This document shows, piece by piece, positions 13,671 to 22,714 of a stretch of 25,325 bases of DNA. The notes under the pieces are model-generated. The model had not been told where the DNA came from and searched no databases. It worked only from the letters and a program-made list of their open reading frames with translations. The translations under genes and the position numbers were made by a program. Origin of the DNA: CAZMXS01 sp964570325 (GTDB taxonomy: Bacteria > Verrucomicrobiota > Kiritimatiellia > CAIQIC01 > CAZMXS01); NCBI GenBank assembly GCA_964570325.1, contig CAZMXS010000066.1:1-25325 (forward strand), given 5' to 3'. Numbering within the stretch: position 1 is the stretch's first letter; each line of letters starts with the position of its first letter.

Positions 13671-14539
13671 AAATGGATGATTTGATCAATAACGATGAAG
13701 TCCAGGATTTGATTCGGCGGGCCTTGCGGGAGGATGTCGGCCAGGCAGACGTGACCTCCATCGCGCTGGTGGACGACCAGGCGCGCTCGCGCGCCTACAT
13801 CCTGGCGCGCGGGGCCTATATCCTCGCCGGCGGCCCCGTCGCGGACATGGTGTTCCGCCAGATGGACCCGGGCTTGATGGTCACGCTGCATGCGGTTGAC
13901 GGCCAGCCCGTCGCCAACGGCGACTGCGTCGCGGTGATCGAGGGCCGGGCGCGCGGCATCCTGGCGGGCGAGCGGGTGGCGCTCAACTTTCTCCAACGCC
14001 TCACCGGCATCGCCACGCTGACGCGGCAACTGGTGGAGCGGGCAGCCCCGCATGGCGTCGCCATTCTCGACACACGCAAGACGACCCCAACCTTGCGCAC
14101 ATTGGAGAAATACGCCGTTCGCTGCGGCGGCGGCCAAAACCACCGCATGGGACTGTATGATCGCGTACTAATCAAAGACAATCATATCGCGTTCTGGCGA
14201 CAGCACGCCGCTGGCAACCTGGCCGATGCGGTGCGCGCGGCCCGCGCCCGTTTTCCCAACCTGGAGATCGAGATCGAAGTCGAAAATCTGGCGGACCTGA
14301 AACTTGCCCTGCCGGCCCAGCCGGATTGGATTCTGCTGGATAACATGTCGCCGACGCAATTGCGGGAATGCGTGCCGCTCTGCAAGGGCATCTGCAAGGT
14401 GGAAGCCTCGGGCGGGGTTACTTTGGAAACAGTCGAAGCCATTGCCCAAACCGGCGTGGATGCGATCTCGGTCGGATTCCTGACCCATTCGGCGCCGGCG
14501 GCGGACTTGTCCCTGGAGTTTACCGCCGGCGTCCGATGA
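13667..14539 (+). CDS. nadC: Nicotinate-nucleotide pyrophosphorylase (quinolinate phosphoribosyltransferase)
   Basis: The enzyme converts quinolinate and PRPP to nicotinate mononucleotide, the joining step of de novo NAD synthesis. The 290 residues have DTRKTTPTLRTLEKYAVRCG at about 135-154 followed by GGQNHRMGLYDRVLIKDNH, the substrate-binding core, plus LLDNMSP and a VEASGGVTLE motif near the end. GTG 13667 is chosen because AGGAG lies 7 bases upstream; ATG 13673 is possible. It overlaps uvrB and birA by four bases. nadA and nadB are not in the window. Confidence 0.96.
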   Translation: MKMDDLINNDEVQDLIRRALREDVGQADVTSIALVDDQARSRAYILARGAYILAGGPVADMVFRQMDPGLMVTLHAVDGQPVANGDCVAVIEGRARGILAGERVALNFLQRLTGIATLTRQLVERAAPHGVAILDTRKTTPTLRTLEKYAVRCGGGQNHRMGLYDRVLIKDNHIAFWRQHAAGNLADAVRAARARFPNLEIEIEVENLADLKLALPAQPDWILLDNMSPTQLRECVPLCKGICKVEASGGVTLETVEAIAQTGVDAISVGFLTHSAPAADLSLEFTAGVR

Positions 14540-15192
14540 ACGCGCCCGCCCAATCCCGGCGGCTGGGCCAGCCCTTGCAGGTCATTGCGGAAACCACCTC
14601 CACCAATGATCGGGTTAAGGAGGCCGGGGCGGCCGGCGCTCCGGAAGGATTGACCATCATCGCGGATCGGCAGACCCAAGGGCGGGGTCGGCGCGGTCGC
14701 GTCTGGCAATCGCCGCCCGGACTTGGGCTCTATATGTCCGTCCTGCTCCGACCGGATTGGCCGGCCCAATGGGCCGGCAACCTGGCCATGTTAGGCGGGG
14801 TGGCCGTGCTGGAGGCGCTGGCGGCGGCCGGTGTGCCGAACCTGGCGTTGAAGTGGCCCAACGACGTGTTGGCGCGCGGCCGCAAGATCGCCGGCATTCT
14901 CATCGAACCGCGCATTGCGGCCGGGCGGATCGAGTTCGCCGTCATCGGTATCGGCGTGAACTTCAATCAAAGTGTTGACGACTGGGCGGGCGAGCTGCAT
15001 AACACGGCAACATCCTGCCGGCTGGAAGGGGTGTGCGTAACGCGGGATGTCCTGGCGGAAGGCATTCTTGGGCGGTTGTCGGACTGGTACGCGCGCGTGG
15101 GCGCGGCGGGATTCGCGGAACTCCAGGAGTGCTGGCGGCGCCAAGGAGGCGGGACAGAGATGCCGGTGATTGACGGATGGGAAGATCCATGA
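14536..15192 (+). CDS. birA: Biotin--[acetyl-CoA-carboxylase] ligase, short form
   Basis: The 218 residues from ATG 14536 (overlapping the nadC stop) carry the ligase core: TTSTND near 20, the biotinyl-AMP loop GRGRRGRVWQS at 49-59, KWPNDV at 106-111, KIAGILIE and GIGVNFN. There is no N-terminal HTH, so it should not act as a repressor. The usual C-terminal SH3-like domain of about 45 residues after the W-R segment is absent; the protein ends soon after LQECWRRQ. Upstream in-frame sequence lies inside nadC and is not part of it. The coaX start overlaps its stop; birA-coaX adjacency is common. Confidence 0.92.
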   Translation: MNAPAQSRRLGQPLQVIAETTSTNDRVKEAGAAGAPEGLTIIADRQTQGRGRRGRVWQSPPGLGLYMSVLLRPDWPAQWAGNLAMLGGVAVLEALAAAGVPNLALKWPNDVLARGRKIAGILIEPRIAAGRIEFAVIGIGVNFNQSVDDWAGELHNTATSCRLEGVCVTRDVLAEGILGRLSDWYARVGAAGFAELQECWRRQGGGTEMPVIDGWEDP

Positions 15193-15968
15193 AAAAACGC
15201 GAGACAAATGAAAGTCTGCTCGTCGTGGATATCGGCAACACGAGCACCGCGTTCGGCTTTTTCAAGGATGGGCGGGTGGGGGGAATGGACCGGTTGCCAA
15301 CGGATATCAACAACCGTCGCCAGATCATTGACCGGTTGGTCGCATGCTTTGAGCGCCGCCGGATTGGCGGGGTTGGCCTATGCTCGGTGGTGCCGGCCGC
15401 CGCGATTATCTGGCAAAGTGCGCTGGAAAAACTTTACCCCACAACACCGGTGTTGAATATCGGGCCGGACATCCCATTGGGCGTCGGCATTGATTATCCG
15501 CGGCCGGACACCATCGGACCGGATCGGTTGGCCAATGCAGCGGGGGCGCTGGACCGCTATGGCGCCCCGGTCATTGTGATTGATTTTGGAACCGCCGTGA
15601 CCTTCGACGTGGTTTCGGCCAAAGGCGCCTACGTGGGCGGCGTGATCGCGCCGGGGTTGCCGTTGATGCTGGACTATCTGGCGGAGCGGACCGCGCTGTT
15701 ACCGCGGATTGAACTGGGCGCGATTTGCCATGGTGTCGGGCGCAGCACCGTGGAGGCGATGCGGATGGGCGCGCTATGGGGATATCCCGGCATGATCCGG
15801 GCAATCCTGACCCACGTCCGCCGCTATTTGGGCGCGCGATCGGTCAAGGTTTGCGCAACCGGCGGCCATGCGCGCCGCGTCCTGGCCAATGCGGGACTGC
15901 GTATTCCATACAACTTGGACTTGACTCTCTATGGAGTGGGGAGAATCTGTGAACGCAATTTCAGGTAA
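15189..15968 (+). CDS. coaX: Type III pantothenate kinase
   Basis: The enzyme phosphorylates pantothenate, the first step of coenzyme A synthesis. The 259 residues have the phosphate-binding DIGNTSTAFGFF near the start, GPDRLANAAGAL, DFGTAVTFDVV and GGVIAPGLPLM, all type III signatures of the acetate/sugar-kinase fold. The catalytic Asp is the one in GPDRLAN. The start overlaps birA (ATGA), and trpA begins 20 bases before its stop. Confidence 0.96.
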   Translation: MKKRETNESLLVVDIGNTSTAFGFFKDGRVGGMDRLPTDINNRRQIIDRLVACFERRRIGGVGLCSVVPAAAIIWQSALEKLYPTTPVLNIGPDIPLGVGIDYPRPDTIGPDRLANAAGALDRYGAPVIVIDFGTAVTFDVVSAKGAYVGGVIAPGLPLMLDYLAERTALLPRIELGAICHGVGRSTVEAMRMGALWGYPGMIRAILTHVRRYLGARSVKVCATGGHARRVLANAGLRIPYNLDLTLYGVGRICERNFR

Positions 15969-16779
15969 TCAGGGGCGGCCGGCGGGCACCCGAATCGAAC
16001 GTTGTTTTGCTGATCTGCAGGCGTCCAATCAAAAGGGCTTTATCGCCTATATCACCGCGGGCGACCCGTCACTGGCCGACACCGCCGACCTGGTGCTGCG
16101 CCTGGAGGATGCCGGCGCCGATATTGTTGAACTGGGTATCCCGTTTTCCGATCCTCTGGCGGATGGCCGGGTCAACCAGATGTCTGCGGCCCGCGCGCTG
16201 GCCGCGGGCACAACCCCGCGCGGCGTGCTGCAGTGCGTGGCGGCGATCCGCCGCCGGTCGCAGGTGCCGATTCTCCTGTATGCCTATTTGAACCTGATGC
16301 TCGCGGGCGGATTTGAGCGCAACATGCGGGCGGCCGCGGCGGCGGGCGTGGATGGCCTGCTGCTGCTCGATTTGCCGGTCGAGGAAGCCGCGGAATACGC
16401 CGTCATCCTGCGACGGCATAATCTGAATAACACCTGCCTCGTGACGCCAACCAGCCCGCTCGCGCGTATCCGGCGGATTGTGGCCTCCAGTACGGGCTTT
16501 GTATACTGCGTGTCACGCGAGGGCGTGACCGGGATGCAACGGCAGCTCGCGCCTGCCGCGCTGCGGTTGGTGGCGCGCACCAAGTCCTGCACCCGGCTGC
16601 CGGTCGCGCTGGGTTTCGGGATTGCCACGCCAGCCGCCGCGACCGCGGCCGCCACGGCGGCCGATGCGGTAGTGGTCGGCAGCGCGATCGTTGACCGGTT
16701 TCACCGGGCCGGCCGCACCGGCCGGGCCGCCGCGGCGCGCTGGGTGGGCGGACTGATCCGGGCGGTGAAGCGCGTATGA
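15949..16779 (+). CDS. trpA: Tryptophan synthase alpha chain
   Basis: The enzyme cleaves indole-3-glycerol phosphate to indole, which passes to TrpB. GTG 15949 is chosen because GGGGAG lies 5 bases upstream (ATG 15931 is the longer choice), giving 276 residues. The catalytic Glu is in VELGIPFSDPLADG and the catalytic Asp in the same block. The position after PLADG is usually proline followed by V/T-I-Q; here it is R-V-N-Q. FVYCVSREGVTG and the GFGI loop are conserved. trpB is not adjacent, so this is an isolated trp gene inside a mixed cluster. Confidence 0.94.
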   Translation: MNAISGNQGRPAGTRIERCFADLQASNQKGFIAYITAGDPSLADTADLVLRLEDAGADIVELGIPFSDPLADGRVNQMSAARALAAGTTPRGVLQCVAAIRRRSQVPILLYAYLNLMLAGGFERNMRAAAAAGVDGLLLLDLPVEEAAEYAVILRRHNLNNTCLVTPTSPLARIRRIVASSTGFVYCVSREGVTGMQRQLAPAALRLVARTKSCTRLPVALGFGIATPAAATAAATAADAVVVGSAIVDRFHRAGRTGRAAAARWVGGLIRAVKRV

Positions 16780-17861
16780 GCGGGCGCAATTATGCCGTGA
16801 TTATGGCCGGCGGCAAGGGCGAGCGATTTTGGCCTTTGAGCCGCCAGACCCGGCCGAAGCAGTTGCTCTCCCTGATCGGTGGCCGGACCCTGTTGCACCA
16901 GGCCGTCGAACGACTAAACGGATTGATTCCACCGGAACGAATATTCATCATCACCAACCGGGATTTGGCGGTCCCGATCCGTGAATTGGAACTAGGCGTG
17001 CCGGCGGAGCAGGTGGTGGGCGAGCCGGTCGGGCGGGACACCGCAGCGGCGATCTGCGTCGGTTCAGCCCTCATCCAGGCCCGCGATCCGGATGGCGTGT
17101 TTTGTGTCCTTACCGCTGACCATGTCATCGGCCCCACGCCGATCTTTCAGCGGACGCTGGCGGCGGCGCTGGAGCTGGCGGCCGGCGCCAATGTGCTGGT
17201 AACGCTGGGAATCCGACCGACATCGCCGAGCACCGGCTACGGATATATCGAAGCCGGCGCCGCCGACCAAGAGGTAGCTGGGATTACGTTTCATCGGGCA
17301 TTGCGTTTTGTCGAGAAACCGGACCGGGAGACGGCCGCGCGCTATCTGGCCTCCGGCTTGTTCTACTGGAACTCCGGCATGTTCGTCTGGTCAGCTCAGG
17401 CTTTCCGCGCGGCGCTGGCGCGGCACCGGCCGGCGCTGGCGGAATTGACCGAGCGGGTGCGAGCGCGGTTGCCGCGCGAACCGATCGAGGCGATCCTGGC
17501 GGACGAGTATCCCAAACTGGAAAAAATCTCGATTGATTACGCGCTGATGGAGCGGGCGGACAATATCGTCGTTTGCCGCGGCGAGTTCCAGTGGGACGAC
17601 GTGGGTTCATGGCCGGCATTGGAGGGGCATGTGCCGGCCGACGCGGACGGCAACCATGTGATCGGCGAATGCGCGGCAGTGGGCGCCACCGGGAACATCG
17701 TGGTCGCGTCGAATCACCTGGTGGCCTTGGTCGGCGTGAAGGATCTGGTGGTGGTGCACACCGATGGCGCCACGCTGGTCTGCGCCCGGGATCGGGCGCA
17801 AGATGTGAAACAAATTGTCGAGCGCTTGCGCGCCGACGGCCGACATAACCATTTGTTGTAG
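16776..17861 (+). CDS. manC: Mannose-1-phosphate guanylyltransferase
   Basis: The enzyme makes GDP-mannose from mannose-1-phosphate and GTP for surface polysaccharides. The 361 residues begin with the nucleotidyltransferase loop AGGKGERFWPLSRQTRPKQL, followed by the VGEPVGRDTAAAICVG block, TADH, the FVEKPDRETAARYL motif, YWNSGMFVW and FQWDDVGSW. The isomerase domain of long ManC proteins is missing, so this is the single-domain GMP type. It overlaps trpA by four bases. Confidence 0.93.
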   Translation: MSGRNYAVIMAGGKGERFWPLSRQTRPKQLLSLIGGRTLLHQAVERLNGLIPPERIFIITNRDLAVPIRELELGVPAEQVVGEPVGRDTAAAICVGSALIQARDPDGVFCVLTADHVIGPTPIFQRTLAAALELAAGANVLVTLGIRPTSPSTGYGYIEAGAADQEVAGITFHRALRFVEKPDRETAARYLASGLFYWNSGMFVWSAQAFRAALARHRPALAELTERVRARLPREPIEAILADEYPKLEKISIDYALMERADNIVVCRGEFQWDDVGSWPALEGHVPADADGNHVIGECAAVGATGNIVVASNHLVALVGVKDLVVVHTDGATLVCARDRAQDVKQIVERLRADGRHNHLL

Positions 17862-17866
17862 GGCCT

Positions 17867-18295
17867 ATGCCGCGCATCCTGGGACTCGATTACGGCGACC
17901 GGCGGCTGGGATTTGCGCTCAGCGATCCAACCGCCACGCTGGCATTCCCGCACGGCGTCGTCACGCTTGACCATCCGGAGCAGGCGGTCAATGAAATCGT
18001 CCGCATCTGCCGGGAAACCGGCGCAGCCCGGCTGGTGGTCGGTTATCCCCTCAACATGGACGGATCGCGGGGGCCGCGCGCCGAATTGACGGATGCGCTC
18101 ATCGCCAAACTGGCCCAACGGCTCGCGATCCCCGTGGAGAAATGGGACGAGCGCATGAGCACCCAAACGGCCGAGCAGGCGATGATTGAGGCGGGCGCCC
18201 GGCGGGCGCGACGGCGCGCGGTGGTGGACAAACTCGCCGCCCAGATCATGCTGCAGCATTATCTTGACTGCCGGCCGCCGCCGGGGCCCGAATGA
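17867..18295 (+). CDS. ruvX: Putative pre-16S rRNA nuclease / Holliday junction resolvase-like (YqgF/RuvX)
   Basis: The 142 residues have the RNase H-like fold signatures: LGLDYGDRRLGFALSD at 5-20, LVVGYPLNMDGS near 57-68, EKWDERMSTQTAEQAMIEAG near 90-110 and a final KLAAQIMLQHYLD with the last acidic residue. YqgF proteins mature 16S rRNA and may cut junctions. It sits five bases after manC and overlaps truA (ATGA). Confidence 0.94.
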   Translation: MPRILGLDYGDRRLGFALSDPTATLAFPHGVVTLDHPEQAVNEIVRICRETGAARLVVGYPLNMDGSRGPRAELTDALIAKLAQRLAIPVEKWDERMSTQTAEQAMIEAGARRARRRAVVDKLAAQIMLQHYLDCRPPPGPE

Positions 18296-19053
18296 ATGCG
18301 CCCAAACAGCGCTACAAAATGATTGTCGCCTACGACGGCACGGAGTTTTCCGGCTGGCAAACACAGCCTGGGCGGTTAACCATCCAGGGTGAACTCGAAC
18401 GGGTGCTGCGGGAGCTAACGGGCCAGCCGGAACGAATTCAATGCAGCGGGCGCACCGACAGCGGAGTACATGCCCTGGCACAGGTGGCGCATTTCGATCT
18501 GGCGGGACCGCAGGTTATCCGCCGGCTGCTGCTGGGGTTTAACGCGCTGTTGCCGCCGGGCATCCGGGTACACCGCCTGGCAAAAGCCGCGCCGGACTTT
18601 CACGCGCGTTTCAGCGCGGTCGCAAAGGAATACCGCTACTACATCTGGAACGGCCCGATCATGCCGCCGCACCTGCGGCATTACCGGACGCTGGTGCGCC
18701 GGCCACTGGACATCAAAGCGATGCGGCGTGCCGCCGCCGCGCTGGAGGGTGAACATGACTTCGCGGCTTTTTCCGCCAATCCCAATCGGGAAATTGACGG
18801 CACCGTCCGCCGGCTCCAGCGTCTGCGCGTCGCGCGCGCGGGCCGCGAAATTTGCATCCGGGCCACAGGCGAGGGTTTTCTTTACAAAATGGTGCGCAGC
18901 CTGGCCGGTTTTCTGATCCGGGTCGGGGTGGGGGAACTGCCGCCGGAAAGCGCGGCGCGGATACTCGCCTCCAAAGTGCGCACGGCCCGTGTGCCCACCG
19001 CTCCGCCGCAGGGGTTGTTTCTCTGGCGCGTCAGCTACCGCCGACGTTCTTGA
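18292..19053 (+). CDS. truA: tRNA pseudouridine(38-40) synthase
   Basis: The 253 residues include YDGTEFSGWQTQPG near the start, the catalytic Asp in CSGRTDSGVHALAQ (around residue 50), the FHARFSAVAKEYRYYIWNG block and the C-terminal FLYKMVRSLAGFLIRVG. It modifies uridines in the anticodon arm of several tRNAs. It starts within the ruvX stop. A gap of 62 bases, the largest in the cluster, separates it from rpe. Confidence 0.96.
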   Translation: MNAPKQRYKMIVAYDGTEFSGWQTQPGRLTIQGELERVLRELTGQPERIQCSGRTDSGVHALAQVAHFDLAGPQVIRRLLLGFNALLPPGIRVHRLAKAAPDFHARFSAVAKEYRYYIWNGPIMPPHLRHYRTLVRRPLDIKAMRRAAAALEGEHDFAAFSANPNREIDGTVRRLQRLRVARAGREICIRATGEGFLYKMVRSLAGFLIRVGVGELPPESAARILASKVRTARVPTAPPQGLFLWRVSYRRRS

Positions 19054-19115
19054 CGCATCCGGCCGCATCCAGTAGGTTCATCAGCCTTTATAGATGGAAT
19101 GCGGATGGACGCCCA

Positions 19116-19805
19116 ATGCTGAAAATCCAAGTCATGCCCTCGTTGCTGGCCGCCGATATGGGGCGGCTGGCGGAAGCCTGTCGCCGCGCCGCGGAAGCCG
19201 GCGCGGACGGCTTGCATGTGGACATCATGGACGGCCATTTTGTGCCGAATCTCAGCATGGGCCCGGACGTCGTGCGCATGGCGCGGCGCGAATGCCGCCT
19301 GCATTTGAGCGTGCACTTGATGGTGACGCGGCCCGATATTTACGCGCCGGTTTTTGCGGAAGCCGGCGCGGACACCGTGTTAATCCATGTCGAGGCCGCT
19401 TGCGCTCCCGGACCGGTCCTGGATGATCTTCGTCGGCGCGGTAAACGCGCCGGCCTGACGCTGAATCCCGAAACACCGGCCGCTGCCTTGGAGCCGTGGC
19501 TCGACCGGATTCACGAGGCGCTTTGCATGACGGTGCATCCCGGGTTTGGCGGCCAAGCATTCATCGCGACCGTGTTGCCCAAAATCGCGGCCATTCGAAA
19601 ACTGGCGCCGAATTTGGACATTTCGGTGGATGGCGGGATCGACACGGCCACCGCGGAGCGCGCCGCGGGGCAGGGGGCCAACATCCTGTTGGCGGGGACC
19701 GCGCTGTACCGCTGTCCGGATATGGGCGCGGAAGTCACCCGCATGCGGCAGCGCGCCGCAGCGGCGCTGGCCCGGAGTCCCATAGATGCGGTTGAGGCAC
19801 CATGA
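19116..19805 (+). CDS. rpe: Ribulose-phosphate 3-epimerase
   Basis: The enzyme interconverts ribulose-5-phosphate and xylulose-5-phosphate in the pentose phosphate pathway. ATG 19116 gives 229 residues; the longer frame starting inside truA is rejected. Conserved parts are PSLLAADMGRL, the catalytic HVDIMDGHFVPNLSMGPDVV, HLMV, MTVHPGFGGQAF and the VDGGID loop, with GTALYR at the phosphate site. The metal-binding His/Asp pairs are all present. The ribosome site is weak. Its stop overlaps the lepA start. Confidence 0.96.
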   Translation: MLKIQVMPSLLAADMGRLAEACRRAAEAGADGLHVDIMDGHFVPNLSMGPDVVRMARRECRLHLSVHLMVTRPDIYAPVFAEAGADTVLIHVEAACAPGPVLDDLRRRGKRAGLTLNPETPAAALEPWLDRIHEALCMTVHPGFGGQAFIATVLPKIAAIRKLAPNLDISVDGGIDTATAERAAGQGANILLAGTALYRCPDMGAEVTRMRQRAAAALARSPIDAVEAP

Positions 19806-21604
19806 ACGATCTTTCGCTTATCCGAAATTTTTGCATCATTGCCCACATTGACCACGGCAAGTCCACGCTGGCCGATCGGATCCTGGAATTGACGGGCGCA
19901 GTGGATAAACGCCAGTTCCGCGACCAGTTGCTCGACGACATGGACCTGGAGCGCGAACGCGGGATCACCATCAAAGCCCATCCGGTCACCATGCATTACA
20001 CGGCCGCCGACGGCAAAACCTACCAGTTCAACCTGATTGACACGCCGGGGCACGTGGACTTTTCTTACGAAGTCTCGCGCAGCCTGTCGGCTTGCGAAGG
20101 CGCGCTGCTGGTAGTGGACGCCACCCAGGGGGTCGAAGCGCAGACGGTGGCGCATACATACCTGGCCATGGACCACGGCATTGCGCTGATCCCGGTGCTG
20201 AACAAGATTGATATGCAGAATGCAAACGTCGCCGAAGTAGCCAAACAGATCGAGGATATTCTCGCCATTCCGATGACCGACAGTTTCCAGGTCAGCGCAA
20301 AAACCGGGGCTGGAGTCCGGGAAGTTTTGGAAGCCTTGGTACAGCGCGTGCCGCCGCCGCAGTCCAAGTTCCCGAACCAAACCCGCGCCCTGGTGTTCGA
20401 TTCCGAATACGACACCTTTCGCGGCGGCGTGGTATATATCCGCATCTTCGACGGCGAGATCAAGGCGGGCGACCGAATCCGCCTGATCGGCACGGGCCGC
20501 GACTACGAAGTCAAGGAAGTGGGCAACTTCTCGCCCAAACCGGTGCCACAGCCGATCCTGCGGACGGGCGAGGTCGGCTATCTGATGGCGAACATCAAGA
20601 ATGCCGCCGAGATTATGATTGGCGATACAATCACCAAGCCGGATCGTCCCGCGACGGAACCGCTGCCAGGGTTCAAGGAATTCCGCCCGGTGGTTTTCAG
20701 CGGCATCTACCCGGTGGATGGGGCCGATTACGACAAGCTGAAGGCCAGCATGGAAAAACTGAGCCTCAACGATAGTTCCTTCATCTACCAGCCCGAGAAT
20801 TCAGTGGCCCTCGGTTTCGGATTCCGTTGCGGATTCCTCGGCTTGCTGCACATGGAAATCGTTCAGGAGCGCCTGCGCCGCGAATACGACCTCGACATCA
20901 TTGCCACCTATCCGGGCGTCATTTACCAGGTTTACCTGCGCGACGGAACCATGAAGGAGATTGACAATCCGGTGTACCTGCCGGATCCAAGCCAGATCGA
21001 ACGTATCGAGGAGCCGATCATCCGAGCGTATCTCATCTGCCACAACGAGCACATTGGCGACATGCTGCAGTTGATCATGGACCGGCGCGGCACAGTGGAC
21101 AAAACCGAATCGCTCGACACGCGGCGGGTGATGTTGACCTGTACGCTGCCGTTGAATGAGATTCTGCTGGATTTTCATGACAAGTTGAAGAGCCTGAGCC
21201 GCGGCTATGCCTCGATGGATTACGAGCATTCCGGCTACCGCCCCGACAACCTGGTCAAGCTGGATATCCTGGTGCACGGCGAAATCGTCGAGGCCTTCTC
21301 GTCCATCATCCATGAATCCAAGGCGGCGTTCCGCGGTCGGCAGATGTGCGAATCGTTGAAGGAGTTGATTCCGCCGCAGATGTTCTCGATCGCAGTCCAG
21401 GCGGCGGTGAACAACAAGATCATTGCGCGCGAGACCGTGCGGGCGTTCCGCAAGGACGTCACGGCCAAATGCTACGGCGGCGATATCACCCGCAAGCGCA
21501 AACTGCTGGAGCGCCAGAAGGAAGGCAAGAAGAAGATGAAGCAATTCGGCCGGGTAAGCATCCCGCAAGAGGCTTTCATCTCGGTGCTGAAGACGCACGG
21601 ATAA
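19802..21604 (+). CDS. lepA: Elongation factor 4 (LepA GTPase)
   Basis: The 600 residues carry the GTPase motifs AHIDHGKSTL, RERGITIKA, DTPGHVDF, NKID and the SAK loop, then EF-G-like domains and the LepA-specific C-terminal domain (YASMDYEHSGYRPDNLVKLD, RKRKLLERQKEGKKKMKQ). LepA acts on translating ribosomes during stress and in initiation. It starts in the rpe stop and is followed by lepB 15 bases later, the pairing seen in many bacteria. Confidence 0.98.
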   Translation: MNDLSLIRNFCIIAHIDHGKSTLADRILELTGAVDKRQFRDQLLDDMDLERERGITIKAHPVTMHYTAADGKTYQFNLIDTPGHVDFSYEVSRSLSACEGALLVVDATQGVEAQTVAHTYLAMDHGIALIPVLNKIDMQNANVAEVAKQIEDILAIPMTDSFQVSAKTGAGVREVLEALVQRVPPPQSKFPNQTRALVFDSEYDTFRGGVVYIRIFDGEIKAGDRIRLIGTGRDYEVKEVGNFSPKPVPQPILRTGEVGYLMANIKNAAEIMIGDTITKPDRPATEPLPGFKEFRPVVFSGIYPVDGADYDKLKASMEKLSLNDSSFIYQPENSVALGFGFRCGFLGLLHMEIVQERLRREYDLDIIATYPGVIYQVYLRDGTMKEIDNPVYLPDPSQIERIEEPIIRAYLICHNEHIGDMLQLIMDRRGTVDKTESLDTRRVMLTCTLPLNEILLDFHDKLKSLSRGYASMDYEHSGYRPDNLVKLDILVHGEIVEAFSSIIHESKAAFRGRQMCESLKELIPPQMFSIAVQAAVNNKIIARETVRAFRKDVTAKCYGGDITRKRKLLERQKEGKKKMKQFGRVSIPQEAFISVLKTHG

Positions 21605-21619
21605 AAACGGACAATCCTC

Positions 21620-22714
21620 ATGAACTATTTTCAGCGGCGACGGCTGCGCCAATCCATCAAGCACCTGCTGCACGAGGCGCGGCATGCGCGGCACATGCGC
21701 GCGGACATCGCGCCGGCGGCGCTGGTGGCCCGTGTGCGGGCAGGGGAACAGGAACTCAAGCGCGCCTGGGATGGCGGCCGCGCCGAGACGATCGAGCTGG
21801 CAGCGGACCAACTGGCGACCGCCGTAAGCGAACTGTACCCGCCGAAGCCGCACCCAAAATGGCGCGAGAACGTCGAGATTCTGGCGGTGGCGCTTTCCAT
21901 CGCGATGGCGTTTCGGACCTATTTCATTCAGCCGTTCAAGATTCCCACTGGCTCGATGCAACCGACGCTGTACGGCATCACGGTTGAAGCCCAAAGTCAG
22001 AAACGGCTGATGGATTATTTTCCGTTAAACCTGGTGAACCTGGCGCTGTTCGGCGAACGGTATGCGGAGGTGCGCGCCAAGACGGCCGGTCAACTGGACG
22101 AGCGCTACCTGATCGGCGAGGAAAGCCGGACGTTTTACATCGCGGGCATGCCGCACGTCGTGCGGCACAATCTGACGATGCACGTCAGCCCGGGCGAGCA
22201 TGTCGCCAAGGGCCAGCTCATTGCTTCCGGTCGGGTCAAGCTGGGCGCTCACATTTTTGTGGACAAGGTCCGCTACAATTTCACGCGCCCGACACGCGGC
22301 GAGATTATCGTGTTCAGCACGGACGGGATAGACTACCCGCGCATCCGGCCGAACACTTTTTATATCAAGCGGCTGGTGGGGCTGCCCGGCGAAACGATCA
22401 CACTCGATCCGCCATACTTGGTAGCCGACGGGCAGCGTATCACTGCACCGTACCCGTTCGAGCGATTGCTCAAAGCAACCGACAAAGGCTACGTGGGCTA
22501 TCGGTTTGCCAAGACCGACATGACCAGTACCGCATTACTGCAGAAGCCGGGCGACGAGATACGGGTCGGCGCCGCCCAGTTTCTGCCATTCGGTGATAAC
22601 ACCATGTTCAGCCTGGATGGCCGGTATTTTGGACCGGTGGACCGGCAAAACCTGGTTGGTCCGGCATTCTTCGTTTACTGGCCATTCACCAAGCGTTTTG
22701 GCGGTGTAAAGTAG
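21620..22714 (+). CDS. lepB: Signal peptidase I, extended form
   Basis: The 364-residue membrane peptidase cleaves signal peptides of exported proteins. About 80 charged helical residues precede the single membrane segment (VEILAVALSIAMAFRTYFI). The catalytic Ser112 is in IPTGSMQPTL and Lys250 in FYIKRLVGLPGE; FGDNTMFSLDGRYFGPV is the last conserved block. About 135 residues separate Ser and Lys, more than in E. coli LepB (about 55), so the protein has both an N-terminal extension and an inserted cap domain. It ends the cluster; no clear terminator follows. Confidence 0.95.
   Translation: MNYFQRRRLRQSIKHLLHEARHARHMRADIAPAALVARVRAGEQELKRAWDGGRAETIELAADQLATAVSELYPPKPHPKWRENVEILAVALSIAMAFRTYFIQPFKIPTGSMQPTLYGITVEAQSQKRLMDYFPLNLVNLALFGERYAEVRAKTAGQLDERYLIGEESRTFYIAGMPHVVRHNLTMHVSPGEHVAKGQLIASGRVKLGAHIFVDKVRYNFTRPTRGEIIVFSTDGIDYPRIRPNTFYIKRLVGLPGETITLDPPYLVADGQRITAPYPFERLLKATDKGYVGYRFAKTDMTSTALLQKPGDEIRVGAAQFLPFGDNTMFSLDGRYFGPVDRQNLVGPAFFVYWPFTKRFGGVK

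Noticed and set aside
13541..14143. 200-residue leftward ORF
   Set aside because: It is antisense to nadC, whose motifs are complete.
17714..18481. 255-residue leftward ORF
   Set aside because: It is antisense to manC, ruvX and truA, all of which have full motif sets.
20801..21994. 397-residue leftward ORF
   Set aside because: It is antisense to lepA/lepB, a high-GC shadow without domain signals.
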